From Phycisphaerales bacterium (GTDB lineage Bacteria > Planctomycetota > Phycisphaerae > Phycisphaerales > UBA1924), in assembly GCA_029260475.1 (NCBI GenBank), contig JAJDDE010000043.1, positions 1-41,794 of the forward strand: 41,794 nucleotides of DNA, written 5' to 3'. Numbering within the stretch: position 1 is the first letter of the stretch; every line of letters starts with the position of its first letter. The notes below the pieces were generated by a model, which was not told the origin of the DNA, did no database searches, and saw only the letters and a list, made by a program, of their open reading frames with translations. Positions 15,961-24,719 of this stretch are shown here, in pieces. Position numbers and translations under genes: made by a program.

Positions 15961-17184
15961 TTACTGCACGATCTGGGACATCTTGAAGATGGGCAGGATG
16001 ATCGCCATGGCGATGAAGCCGACGACTGAACCCATCGCGACGATCATGAGGGGCTCGATCATTCCGGTAACCGCCTTGATCGCGTCCTTGAGCTGTTTGG
16101 CGTAGTAGACAGAGATCTCGTCGAGGACCTCGCCCAGCTTTCCGGACTCCTCGCCCGCGCCGATCATCTGGTTCACAGCGTGGGGCATGAGGCTCGAGCG
16201 GTTGAGCTCGTTGACGACCTTCTTACCCTGCTTCACAGCGGTGTACACGTCGCGCCAGAGCTTCTTGTAGACGCGGTTGCCCGTGATGTCGCCCGTGATG
16301 ACGATGGTGTCGAGCATGGGGACGCCCGCGTTGATGAGCTCGCCCATCGTCTGCAGCGAGCGCGAGATGTAGAGGCTGCGGAACATGCGGCTCATGATGG
16401 GTACGCGCAGCTTGGCTTTGTCAAAGAACAGCGCTCCGAAGTCGGTTTTCGCGAACAAGAAGAGCGCGATGAAGACCGCGAAACCGCTGCCCACAACGAC
16501 ATACCACTGGTTGCGCATGAAGGCGGAGAGGTCCATCAGGAAGAGGGTGGACCAGGGGAGCGCGTCCTCCTTGCCCTCAAAGACCATCGTGAACTTGGGG
16601 AGCACGAAGGTGAGCAGGAAGACGGTGACGCCGACGGCCATGGTGGCGATAACGCCCGGGTAGATCATGGCGCCGATGACCATCTTCTTGGTCTCGATCT
16701 GCTGGGCGGTGTACTGCGCGATGCGGTCGAGCATCTTGCCGAAGGAGCCCGACATCTCCGAGGCGCGGACCATGTTGACGTAGAGGGGGTTGAAGAGCTT
16801 GGGGTGGCGCTGGAGCGCCTCGGAGAACTGCTTGCCGGATTCGACGTCCGTCTTGAGCCCCTCGATGACCTTCTTGAACCGCGCGTGGGTGGTCTGCTGG
16901 GCGATGCCGTCGAGCGCTGAGCGGAGGCCGATGCCGGCGCGGACCATGACCGCGAGCTGGGTGGTGAAGTCCAGCACGTGCTTCATCGTGGGCTTGCCGG
17001 AGTTCGCCTGCTTGATGCGTTCGAGCAGGTCCCCGGTGCGCGCGGAGTTCATCTGGTTGATGGTGAGCACCTGCTCGCCCCGGGCGCGCAGCGCTTCTGA
17101 TGCCGCGGCAGCGGTGTTGGCGTCGAGGACGCCGACGGTGGTTTGCCCCGAGGCGTTGCGTGCGCTGTAGCGATAGGCGGGCAT
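15961..17184 (-). CDS. pilC: Type IV pilus inner-membrane platform protein PilC (GspF family)
   Basis: Polytopic inner-membrane protein that connects the assembly and retraction ATPases to the growing pilus. The 407-residue length is typical. It begins AYRYSARNASGQTTVGVLDA, the usual PilC start. It has two GspF domains (about residues 70-195 and 275-400) and TM segments at about 170-198 (GAMIYPGVIATMAVGVTVFL), 222-247 and 378-402. Conserved elements FTTQLAVMVRAGIGLRSALD and NQMIGAGEESGKLGEVLD are present. It lies 102 bases after pilT, across a pair of palindromes. It is distinct from the GspF gene at 27404. Confidence 0.93.
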   Translation of the reverse strand: MPAYRYSARNASGQTTVGVLDANTAAAASEALRARGEQVLTINQMNSARTGDLLERIKQANSGKPTMKHVLDFTTQLAVMVRAGIGLRSALDGIAQQTTHARFKKVIEGLKTDVESGKQFSEALQRHPKLFNPLYVNMVRASEMSGSFGKMLDRIAQYTAQQIETKKMVIGAMIYPGVIATMAVGVTVFLLTFVLPKFTMVFEGKEDALPWSTLFLMDLSAFMRNQWYVVVGSGFAVFIALFLFAKTDFGALFFDKAKLRVPIMSRMFRSLYISRSLQTMGELINAGVPMLDTIVITGDITGNRVYKKLWRDVYTAVKQGKKVVNELNRSSLMPHAVNQMIGAGEESGKLGEVLDEISVYYAKQLKDAIKAVTGMIEPLMIVAMGSVVGFIAMAIILPIFKMSQIVQ

Positions 17185-17203
17185 GGGGTCTTGCTCCGGG
17201 TGG

Positions 17204-17222
17204 CACCGGTCTCCGACCGGTG
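17204..17222. repeat. Palindrome upstream of pilC, mate of the hairpin at 17248-17275
   Basis: CACCGGTC/GACCGGTG (17204-17211 with 17215-17222) with a 3-base loop. Its sequence is the reverse complement of the core of the terminator hairpin at 17248-17275 apart from one inserted base, so the two form an inverted doublet. It ends about 6 bases before the pilC RBS. Confidence 0.5.
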
Positions 17223-17243
17223 TTCTGGGGTGCTGCTTCTATG

Positions 17244-17275
17244 AAAAGCGGCACCGGTCGGGAGACCGGTGCCGC
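17244..17275 (-). terminator. Hairpin with T-run after pilT (terminator or attenuator before pilC)
   Basis: Read on the minus strand, a perfect 12-bp stem (17275-17264 with 17259-17248) with a 4-base loop is followed by TTTT (17247-17244). It lies 11 bases after the pilT stop codon and could end transcription or reduce read-through into pilC. Confidence 0.65.
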
Positions 17276-17285
17276 CGGGATTGAT

Positions 17286-18341
17286 TCAGGCGGCGAGCTG
17301 CTGCTCGAGCTTCTCGGGGTAGGCGGCCTGGGCGATGGCGTCTTCCTTGGCGATCATGCCGTTGAAGTAGAGGGCGGCGATCGCGGAGTCGAGGCTGTTC
17401 ATGCCCATCGCGCGGTTGGTCTCGATGACGTTCGGGATCTCGAACGTGCGCCCTTCACGGATGATGTTGCGCACCGCGGGGGTGCACAGCAGGATCTCGA
17501 TGGCGGGGACCATGCCGTTCTGGTCCTGCCTCTTGAAGAGCGTCTGGGAGACGACCGCCTGCAGCGTGTCGCTCAGCATGGAGCGGATCTGGTTCTGCTG
17601 GTTGGCGGGGTACATGTCGATGATGCGCTCCACGGTCTGCGAGGCGTTGCAGGTGTGGAGGGTGGAGAGGACGAGGTGGCCGGTTTCCGCGGCGGTCATC
17701 GCCAGCGCGGTGGTGTCGAGGTCGCGCATCTCACCGACGAGGATGATGTCGGGGTCCTGGCGTAGCGCGTGCTTGAGCGCGCTTGAGAAGGAGGGGGTGT
17801 CCTGCCCGAGCTCGCGCTGTTCGATGAGGCACTGGTGGCTCTCGAGCGCGTACTCGATGGGGTCTTCGAGGGTGATGATGTGCTTGCGGTAGCGCTCGTT
17901 CATCGCCTGGATCATCGCGGCGAGCGTGGTGGACTTGCCCGAACCGGTGTCGCCCGTGACGAGCACGAGGCCGCGTGGGAGGTAGGTGAGGCGCTGGATG
18001 ACGTCGGGGAGGTTGAGCTTGTCCATCTCCGGGACGCGGGTCTTGATCGCGCGGAGGGCGATGCCGACGACGCCGCGCTGCATGTGGGCGTTGACGCGGA
18101 AGCGCCCAAGCCCTTCGACGGCGTAGGAGAAGTCGGCGTCCTTGAACTTCTCGAACTTCTGGAGGGCCTCGGGGCTCGCCATGTGCTTGACCATGTCGAG
18201 CACGGTGTCTGGCGAGAGGGCCGGGTGGTCCAGCGGGTTCATCTGCGTCTGCACGCGCATGACCGGGGGGTGCCATGCGACGAGGTGGATGTCGGAGGCG
18301 TCGGCGTCGATCGCGACGCGAAGGATGGCATCGATGTCCAT
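17286..18341 (-). CDS. pilT: Twitching motility / pilus retraction ATPase PilT
   Basis: Hexameric cytoplasmic ATPase that powers retraction of type IV pili. At 351 residues it is the normal length. It has Walker A GDTGSGKST (130-138), the Asp box TLEDPIEY (157-164), Walker B IILVGEMRD (199-207), the His box STLHT (226-230), and AVRNIIRE (289-296), the PilT-specific form of the AIRNLIRE motif. Its N-terminus (DADASDIHL) is also typical. It lacks the C-terminal Cys pairs of PilB/GspE. It heads the minus-strand pilT-pilC-pseudopilin run and is divergent from the LuxR-type regulator. GGGAG is about 12 bases before the ATG. Confidence 0.96.
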   Translation of the reverse strand: MDIDAILRVAIDADASDIHLVAWHPPVMRVQTQMNPLDHPALSPDTVLDMVKHMASPEALQKFEKFKDADFSYAVEGLGRFRVNAHMQRGVVGIALRAIKTRVPEMDKLNLPDVIQRLTYLPRGLVLVTGDTGSGKSTTLAAMIQAMNERYRKHIITLEDPIEYALESHQCLIEQRELGQDTPSFSSALKHALRQDPDIILVGEMRDLDTTALAMTAAETGHLVLSTLHTCNASQTVERIIDMYPANQQNQIRSMLSDTLQAVVSQTLFKRQDQNGMVPAIEILLCTPAVRNIIREGRTFEIPNVIETNRAMGMNSLDSAIAALYFNGMIAKEDAIAQAAYPEKLEQQLAA

Positions 18342-18671
18342 GTCGCTCTTGCTCCCTGGGTAGCGCGGTGTGTGATCGCGCGGTGTGCGCAGGGTGGAAA
18401 GATCGGCGCGATGGGAGGCGAACTCGCCTACGGACAGGCCCGCGTCTTTACATGACTCACGAGGGGGCCGGATTATGGGGAGCAGTCAAGCAGAATGGTG
18501 TATCCTGTCTGTAACGATGACAACGGTGGGGAAACCCAAATTACCCCACTTACGCAGCTTCTCGCGAGAGGCGGTGGTCTGGCGGGTGTAGTCTCCCTTC
18601 CGCAGGGATGGGGGACTCTGGGAGATATAGGGTGGGCCGCGTTTGGCACGCCCGAGCAGGAGTGAGACCTG
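18342..18671. other. Divergent intergenic region between pilT and the LuxR-type gene
   Basis: This 330-base spacer should hold promoters for both genes. I see a 10-bp perfect palindrome TCTCGCGAGA at 18560-18569, about 100 bases before the regulator start, and a clear RBS (AGGAG, 18658-18662). No convincing -35/-10 pair was found on either strand, and no RNA gene. Confidence 0.45.
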
Positions 18672-19133
18672 ATGGACCCAATGGACAGTGTCAGCCAAGA
18701 ACGGAATCGCACCGACTCGACCGAGCCGGGCGTCGGGCCTGTTGTACGACGAGTGATGCCGGGGAGCAGCCCCGCTGCCGGCGTCGGATCTGTCGGCACG
18801 AGCTCGAAACTCACCGCCAGCGGCCTCGCCGCTGGGATGCGCCTCCGCGAGGAGGAGCGTGCCCTCGTGGATGCGGTGCTGCCGGAGATCACCAATCGCG
18901 AGCGCGAGGTGCTCTTCCAGATCGTCGCGGGGGGTACGAACGAGCAGGTGGCCGAGCGGATGGGGGTCAAACTGCCCACGCTGCGGACCCACCTCATGCG
19001 CCTGAACCAGAAGCTGGGCTCGACGAGCAAGTCGGACCTCGTACGGCTGGTGACCCAGGTGGTGGTGCTCGAGTACCGGACTCGCCTGTTCGGGACGAAC
19101 GAGCCGTTGATGCACGAAGGCCAGCGGGCCTGA
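18672..19133 (+). CDS. LuxR-type helix-turn-helix transcriptional regulator (HTH only)
   Basis: A 153-residue protein. Its C-terminal half (about 71-130) is a GerE/LuxR DNA-binding domain: PEITNREREVLFQIVAGGTN, EQVAERMGVKLPTLRTHLMRLNQKLG, TSKSDLVRLV. The first 50 residues are low-complexity and carry no receiver, PAS or autoinducer-binding domain. The regulator may therefore act through its level or a partner. ATG 18672 has AGGAG 9 bases upstream; a second Met four codons in is possible. It stands between the pilus operon (divergent) and the large secreted protein gene (same strand), both candidate targets by position only. Confidence 0.85.
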   Translation: MDPMDSVSQERNRTDSTEPGVGPVVRRVMPGSSPAAGVGSVGTSSKLTASGLAAGMRLREEERALVDAVLPEITNREREVLFQIVAGGTNEQVAERMGVKLPTLRTHLMRLNQKLGSTSKSDLVRLVTQVVVLEYRTRLFGTNEPLMHEGQRA

Positions 19134-19614
19134 GGCGTCCTGGGGCTCCGTCGCCGCGGCACTGTCCGCAGACGCACCATCGCAAACAATGATATTCACG
19201 ACGAACCGCCGGATTCTCGGACTGTTTCCAGAGGGAGAGGGTCCGGTCGTCCGATAGTGGGTTCGTGTCAGGGCTGGGGCTGGGTCGATCGTGATTGACC
19301 CCCAACTCTGGGTGTAGGTAGAGGCCCCTGCTGACTTTGCGTTCCGGCGATGCCCTCGTTAGGCTAGGCTGTGACCCGATAATTCAGGGACTTTGCAGAG
19401 GATGGAAGATGACAAGGTCATTTGACCGAAGAGAAAGTTTGCGGTAACCAACTTGCGCTTCGTGCGCATGGGATGCTCCCGACGATGTGGTTGGGGGTGC
19501 GAGAAAGACAACACAGCGGACGTACACGGGGCGTGCTCGTGGACGGGCCATTCGGTCCAGGATGGACCATCTTTAAGTGGATTCACACACGTGGAAGAGA
19601 AAGGAACCAGGCAC
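19134..19614 (+). other. Long leader / promoter region of the large secreted protein gene
   Basis: The 481-base spacer has no believable ORF. Weak promoter candidates are TTGACC at 19295-19300, TTGCGT (19337) with TAGGCT (19360) at 17 bases, and GATAAT at 19378-19383; none is decisive. Small hairpins follow: GGGTCGAT/ATTGACCC (19282-19301, one G-T pair), GGTCA/TGACC (19416-19427), TGCGC/GCGCA (19454-19468) and GGTCC/GGACC (19554-19568). If transcription starts near 19385, the leader is about 230 bases. The RBS AGGAA lies just before ATG 19615. Confidence 0.4.
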
Positions 19615-22600
19615 ATGAGTCGGTTCAATGCGAAGGCGCTGATTTGCGCCGCCAGCGTGTTCGCTCTTGCGGGCACGACGTTCGGACAGTTGACGGTACA
19701 AGAGCCCGTTATTGACAACCGCGAGTTCGTCGGCGACAGCACCTACGTGCTGTTCGACGCTGCTGGCGTCGGTGGCGAGACGATCACCGGTATCACCGCC
19801 CAGTTCTTTGTTGTCCGTGAGGACGGCAACCTGACGGGCATCAACACGCCCCGCGCCATCCCGGCGACGGCGGTCTACGAGGACGCGACAGACTTCAGCG
19901 TCAACGGCGCGTTCTTCGCGCTCGTTGGCGGCAACGACGACGTGATCGTCGACATGGGTCGCTCGTTCGCCGGCAACGCCGACCTCGTGAACGACCGTGA
20001 CACGGCGCTGGCGCTGATCGGCACGGACATCGCGATGTCCACCAACGTGACCATCTACGTCGAGTTCGTGCTCACCACCGATGGTGTCACCGTTCTGACC
20101 ACCGAGACCCCCTCCTTCGCCAACCCCCCCGAGGCGTCTTCGGCCGCCAACGGCGGTGTCGAGGCAGGCGTCTCGTTCGTCACGAGCGACGCGGGCGACC
20201 AGTCGCCCCAGTACATCGCGGCGCCCACCCTCAGCGAGGTGTCGATCTCCGATCCCTCCGGTACGCCGATCGTCAACTACATCTTCAACCGTGTGCTGAA
20301 CACCGGCAACGCGAGCAACGACATCAACCAGTTCGTGCTCGCGAACATCAACGAGGACGACCTCGCGATCGACGGCGGTGCCCCCGCGATGGCCCCCACG
20401 GGCGTCGTCTTCGGCCCCTCGAACGAAGTCGTCCGCGTGACCTACCCCATGGGCACGGTCTCGGCTGGCGACACCGCCGGCTTCCGCTCGGACATCACCG
20501 GCAACAACAACACGCCCGACGCGCGTGACTTTGCTGGTTACAGCCTCGTCTCCATCTCCGACACCGCCGCCAACGCGATCGAGCTCGCGGCGACCGGTGC
20601 TGTCTGGACGTCCGGCGCCGCCGCCGGCGGTTCGCCCGTCATCCAGATCTGCTTCAACCAGGCCCTGTCGAACGCCGGCTCCGCCGACGCGTACGACATC
20701 CTGCTCAACGGCACCGGCATCTCCGGCCTCAACGGCATGAGCCTCGGTGTTCCCGCGATCGATGCGGACGACCCCTCCAAGGTGAACATCACTGTTGACC
20801 TCAACAGCATCGGCACGGACGACATCGGTGTGGCCGGCAACGGCCGCGCGATCGATCCCAACCCCGGGACCGACTTCGACGGCGTCGGCGTGATCGATCA
20901 CTCGCAGCTGCCCTTCTTCATCCAGGTGCGTGACGACGGCGGCACAGACCCCGCGGACGCGCTCGGCAACGACCTGGACCTCTCGGGCACGCCCTTCGAC
21001 GATCCCAACGCCGCCGGCGACCAGATCGAGCCCGTGTTCCTGTTCGCCGCGACGCAGGACGTCGATGGTGACGGCAACATCGACGGCGTCGCGCTCGTCT
21101 TCGACGCGACCGTCTCCGGTGCGTCCATCTCTGGCGTGACGATCGAGGCCCTCGACGCCTCGATGACCACCGATATCTCGATGATCGAGCGTCTCACGGG
21201 CGAACTGCCCGCGGCCGCCGCGATCGACCTGATGGGTACCCAGACGATTCCCGCGACGTACACCGCGTCGCTCGCGACGATCGAGATCAGCGCTGGCGAC
21301 GATAACGACGCCTTCGAGACCAACAACGCGATCGTCTTCGGCAGCCTCGACCTGACGACCTTCGCGGACAACATGCAGCCGGTGCCCTCGACCGGCGACG
21401 TGGACAACTTCCGCATCACCTACAACGACACCACCGGCACGATCACCGACGCCGCCGGCAACGCGTACATGCCCGGCATGGCCGACGTGCAGGTCGTTGA
21501 CACGGACCGCGCGGCCCCCGCGTTGCTCCGCGCCTACTTCTTCACCGGTGACAACCAGGGCGCCTCGAACGCCCAGCTCTCGGTCGAGCAGGACGGCAAC
21601 GTCGGCGATCAGTCCGACAACGACCGCGTCTTCCTCGCCTTCTCCGAGGATCTCAGCGACAACACCCCCGACGAGACCGGCATCACCTCCGATGGCGACA
21701 CCTTCGACCCCTCCAACAACAACGGCGGGCGTTTCGCTGGCGGCACCATGGACAACGTGCTCACCCTCGAGAACGACGAAGAAGTCGATTTCGAGCCCGG
21801 CAGCACCGTCGCCCTCAGCGGCAGCGTGGACATTGACGACGCCGAGGGCAACACCGCCGCCGGCTCGCAGGTCGCGATGAACGGCGTGGCGCCCTACATC
21901 CCCCTCCAGGACGATGGCGGCACGATTGACTCGGCCTTCCTCGTGGACGATGACAACGACGGCTTCGCCGACCGCGTCTTCCTCCAGTTCACCGAAGCGG
22001 TCGTCCAGGCGAACCTCGCCTCCGACGGCTCGGACTTCCAGTCCTTCGGCGCGAACTCCGGCACCATCACCGGCGCCGACACCCTCACGGGTGCCGACGA
22101 CGCGATCGTGGTCCTGACGCTCACCGATGGTGAGATCGCGATGAACGCCGATGCGGACTTCCGCTACCTCGGCACCACCGCGATGATGCTCATCGAGGGC
22201 GCCGCGACCGGCAACACGGTCACGGACGCGGACTCGACCTTCGTCGCCCAGGAGATCAACGATCCCCTCAACAACACCCCCTCGCCCGACGTGATGATCC
22301 TCGTCGGCAACCTGACGGGCATGGACGGCGTCTCGCCGGCCCCCATCGGCACCCGTATCTTCGCCTCCCTGGGCGTGCCCACCGTGAACACGATCAACGC
22401 CGAGCACAACGGCGTGGCCTTCCGCTACTTCGGCTACGACGACCGTGAGTACAGCAGCGAAGCGAGCGACTCGATCGACGCGTTCACCAACGTGCTCCTC
22501 GGTTTCCGCAGCTTCCTCTACCTCCAGCGTGACCATGACAATGATCAGCTCTTCACCAACTTCAAGTACAACGACTCGGATAGCGACGAGAACGGTTCGG

Positions 22601-23757
22601 GCATCCTGACGGACACCATCGATATCACCCTCAACGCTCGTAACCTCAGCCGCATCACCTTCACCGGCCAGGGCGAATCCCGTGACGACCGCGTCACCGG
22701 TTCCGTGACTCTCGCGTGGCGTCTGCTCCGCGGCTCGTCCACCGTCGGTGGCCTGATCCGCAACGGCTACAGCGGCGACGGCGGCTCGATCCTGCTCTCG
22801 GAGACCGTGATCTCCGAGGCCGGCGGCCGCTACGAGCTCTACGTCTCGGGCACGGGCTCGAGCTTCACCGGTGGCCCTCTGGCCTCCCTCGACCGCCCTG
22901 TCATCGTCTGGTGCCCGCTCCCCACCGGCGAGCGCTACGCCCTCTCCGCCATCTACACCTCCGCCTCCACCAACGACTTCGACGGTGACGGCATCGTGGG
23001 CGACGGTCTCATCTTCGCCCCCCACAACCTCACGCAGGACGACGACGGCACCGCATCCGATGCCTGGACCGTCAACTTCTCGCTCGCCAACGTCAGCTCC
23101 AAGCAGATCTGGTCGAACGACTGGACGATGGTTCCCTTCTCCAGCGCCTCCGGCTTCGCGAACTCCAGCCGTGACATCCCCGAGCTCCCCAACGGGGTCG
23201 CCGAGGGCAACGTCACGACCGGTTCGATGCTCGCCGCGAGCCCGATGGAGCAGTTCGTCTTCTGGGACGACAACGACAACGACGGCATCTGGGACTCCGA
23301 CGACGGCTCCTTCAACAACACCCTCTTCATCGACTTCGATACCATCGATCACATGCGGTTCAACCTCACGACGAACGGCATCCAGATGGGCTCGGGCATG
23401 ACCCAGGCGATCGGTGGCTACGGCATCGGCGTCCTGAACATCTCGTCCGACAACTACGGCGTCTTCCAGTTCGGTGCCCCGATCGCGTCCGGCCCCGTCT
23501 TTGCGGCCAACCCGATCTCCGGCTCCGCTGCCAACGCGACGCAGGGCTGGCTCCTGGTCTCGACCAGCGCCGAGTCGATGCCCGCTACCAACTTCTTCAC
23601 CACCAACACCGGCTCGGACTACATCATCTTCTTCAACAACCAGGGCGACGACGGCATCTCCGTCCGCTCCCTGAGCGTCACGCCGGGCGACGCGAACCCG
23701 AACGACCTGGAGGAGCTCTCCGAGTGCTCCGCCCCGTTCGTGCACTACATCAACTGA
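19615..23757 (+). CDS. Giant acidic secreted protein, candidate surface-layer protein
   Basis: A 1380-residue protein with a signal peptide (MSRFNAKALICAASVFALAG, cleavage near FGQ). It is rich in Asp, Asn, Gly, Thr and Ser, with very little Lys and few Cys. It contains repeated beta-sandwich-like units of the form D.D.DG..D.V.L.F...V, for example DVDGDGNIDGVALVF (about 483), DDDNDGFADRVFLQF (about 777), DFDGDGIVGDG (about 1121) and DDNDNDGIWDSDDG (about 1218), which look like Ca-binding loops. Codons end strongly in C (ATC, AAC, GAC, CTC, GTC), unlike the GTG/GCG/CTG-rich neighbours, as expected for a very highly expressed gene. A surface-layer or extracellular matrix role is inferred. No LPXTG, PEP-CTERM or SLH motif was seen. 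Confidence 0.8.
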   Translation: MSRFNAKALICAASVFALAGTTFGQLTVQEPVIDNREFVGDSTYVLFDAAGVGGETITGITAQFFVVREDGNLTGINTPRAIPATAVYEDATDFSVNGAFFALVGGNDDVIVDMGRSFAGNADLVNDRDTALALIGTDIAMSTNVTIYVEFVLTTDGVTVLTTETPSFANPPEASSAANGGVEAGVSFVTSDAGDQSPQYIAAPTLSEVSISDPSGTPIVNYIFNRVLNTGNASNDINQFVLANINEDDLAIDGGAPAMAPTGVVFGPSNEVVRVTYPMGTVSAGDTAGFRSDITGNNNTPDARDFAGYSLVSISDTAANAIELAATGAVWTSGAAAGGSPVIQICFNQALSNAGSADAYDILLNGTGISGLNGMSLGVPAIDADDPSKVNITVDLNSIGTDDIGVAGNGRAIDPNPGTDFDGVGVIDHSQLPFFIQVRDDGGTDPADALGNDLDLSGTPFDDPNAAGDQIEPVFLFAATQDVDGDGNIDGVALVFDATVSGASISGVTIEALDASMTTDISMIERLTGELPAAAAIDLMGTQTIPATYTASLATIEISAGDDNDAFETNNAIVFGSLDLTTFADNMQPVPSTGDVDNFRITYNDTTGTITDAAGNAYMPGMADVQVVDTDRAAPALLRAYFFTGDNQGASNAQLSVEQDGNVGDQSDNDRVFLAFSEDLSDNTPDETGITSDGDTFDPSNNNGGRFAGGTMDNVLTLENDEEVDFEPGSTVALSGSVDIDDAEGNTAAGSQVAMNGVAPYIPLQDDGGTIDSAFLVDDDNDGFADRVFLQFTEAVVQANLASDGSDFQSFGANSGTITGADTLTGADDAIVVLTLTDGEIAMNADADFRYLGTTAMMLIEGAATGNTVTDADSTFVAQEINDPLNNTPSPDVMILVGNLTGMDGVSPAPIGTRIFASLGVPTVNTINAEHNGVAFRYFGYDDREYSSEASDSIDAFTNVLLGFRSFLYLQRDHDNDQLFTNFKYNDSDSDENGSGILTDTIDITLNARNLSRITFTGQGESRDDRVTGSVTLAWRLLRGSSTVGGLIRNGYSGDGGSILLSETVISEAGGRYELYVSGTGSSFTGGPLASLDRPVIVWCPLPTGERYALSAIYTSASTNDFDGDGIVGDGLIFAPHNLTQDDDGTASDAWTVNFSLANVSSKQIWSNDWTMVPFSSASGFANSSRDIPELPNGVAEGNVTTGSMLAASPMEQFVFWDDNDNDGIWDSDDGSFNNTLFIDFDTIDHMRFNLTTNGIQMGSGMTQAIGGYGIGVLNISSDNYGVFQFGAPIASGPVFAANPISGSAANATQGWLLVSTSAESMPATNFFTTNTGSDYIIFFNNQGDDGISVRSLSVTPGDANPNDLEELSECSAPFVHYIN

Positions 23758-23822
23758 TCGGGCTCTAGCCGATCGGTTGGGGGCTCGGCGGAGGTCGGGC
23801 CCTACCACGTGATTCCACACGG

Positions 23823-23853
23823 GCGGCTTCCCTTCTTGGGAGGCCGCTTTTTT
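23823..23853 (+). terminator. Rho-independent terminator of the giant secreted protein gene
   Basis: A 10-bp stem (23823-23832 with 23838-23847, one G-T pair) with a 5-base loop is followed by six T residues (23848-23853). It separates the secreted protein gene from the dockerin/T2SS run. Confidence 0.92.
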
Positions 23854-23940
23854 CGTGCGCACAACGTCACTCAGCACACTCGCGGCCCGACGCCTCGGCA
23901 GCGGTACACTCAGTGCGCACACACACGCGCGGGAGGCCCG

Positions 23941-24717
23941 ATGCTGACTCGAACGATCATGCTGCTGACGCTGCTGTTTCTCGGCGCGGACGCCCTCGCG
24001 CAGTTCGGCACGCCCGGCTCGACGCAGTTCCGCGAGCGGCTCGTCGGCGAGCTGCGGGCGGGGGCGGACAACATCGTGCCCGAGGGCGGCGATCAGATCG
24101 GCGCGTTCTTCCAGGACGAGATCGTCGGCCTCTTCGTGTACACGAACACCTCGCGCGACTTCAGCCTGACGATCTTCGGCGACAACCCCGAGACGGAGGC
24201 GGTCGAAGGCCCGGCACGGAACCAGGGCGTCCAGTTCCGCTTCTTCGACGGCAGCACCAACCAGTCGCTGGACCTGACGCTGCTCAACCAGCAGGGTGAG
24301 GCGTTCAATTACGGGTACCAGGGCGTGGAGGTCTTCGAGGTGCCGGGGCTGCCGATCGACCTCACGCCGACGCGCCAGTTCGACCTGCGGGTCGGTGCCC
24401 CCGGCAACGGCGGTGGGGATGGGGGAGGCGACGGAGGCGGCGCGGCGGGTGGGGGGACGGATATCAACGGCGACGGGCGTACGGACGTGCGGGATGCGGC
24501 GGTGATCCTGCGTGCGCTGGGCGGCGCGGTGCGACCCGGCTCACGGTCGTTTATAGATTTGGGCATCATGGTGACCGATCCGAGGCGCACGAATTCGGAG
24601 GCGGGCGTGATAGAACTGACCGCTGATGCGCTGCTGGCGCGCAGCGATGTGAACAATGACGGTTCGGTGACGTCCCGCGACGCGGTGCTCGTGCTGCAGG
24701 CCAGACGGGGCAACTGA
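23941..24717 (+). CDS. Secreted protein with C-terminal dockerin type I-like domain
   Basis: A 258-residue secreted protein. The signal peptide covers residues 1-20 (LLFLGADALA/QFG). An N-terminal domain of about 130 residues contains GDQIGAFFQDEIVGLFV. A Gly/Asp-rich linker follows (about 156-172). A dockerin-like domain (174-256) has two F-hand Ca-binding loops: DINGDGRTDVRDA and DVNNDGSVTSRDA. Dockerins bind cohesins in cellulosomes, but many bacteria without cellulosomes encode them; the partner here is unknown. The start at 23941 has GGGAGG a few bases upstream. It is the first gene of the T2SS run, two bases before the next start. Confidence 0.85.
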   Translation: MLTRTIMLLTLLFLGADALAQFGTPGSTQFRERLVGELRAGADNIVPEGGDQIGAFFQDEIVGLFVYTNTSRDFSLTIFGDNPETEAVEGPARNQGVQFRFFDGSTNQSLDLTLLNQQGEAFNYGYQGVEVFEVPGLPIDLTPTRQFDLRVGAPGNGGGDGGGDGGGAAGGGTDINGDGRTDVRDAAVILRALGGAVRPGSRSFIDLGIMVTDPRRTNSEAGVIELTADALLARSDVNNDGSVTSRDAVLVLQARRGN

Positions 24718-24719
24718 GC

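Noticed and set aside
19573-23922. Minus-strand reading of 1449 residues
   Set aside because: It is antisense to the 1380-residue secreted protein, rich in Val/Gly/Arg/Asp runs typical of high-GC shadow frames, and has no signal or domain.
23941-24717. True cellulosome component
   Set aside because: No cohesin, scaffoldin or glycoside hydrolase genes are visible; a dockerin-like domain alone does not indicate a cellulosome.
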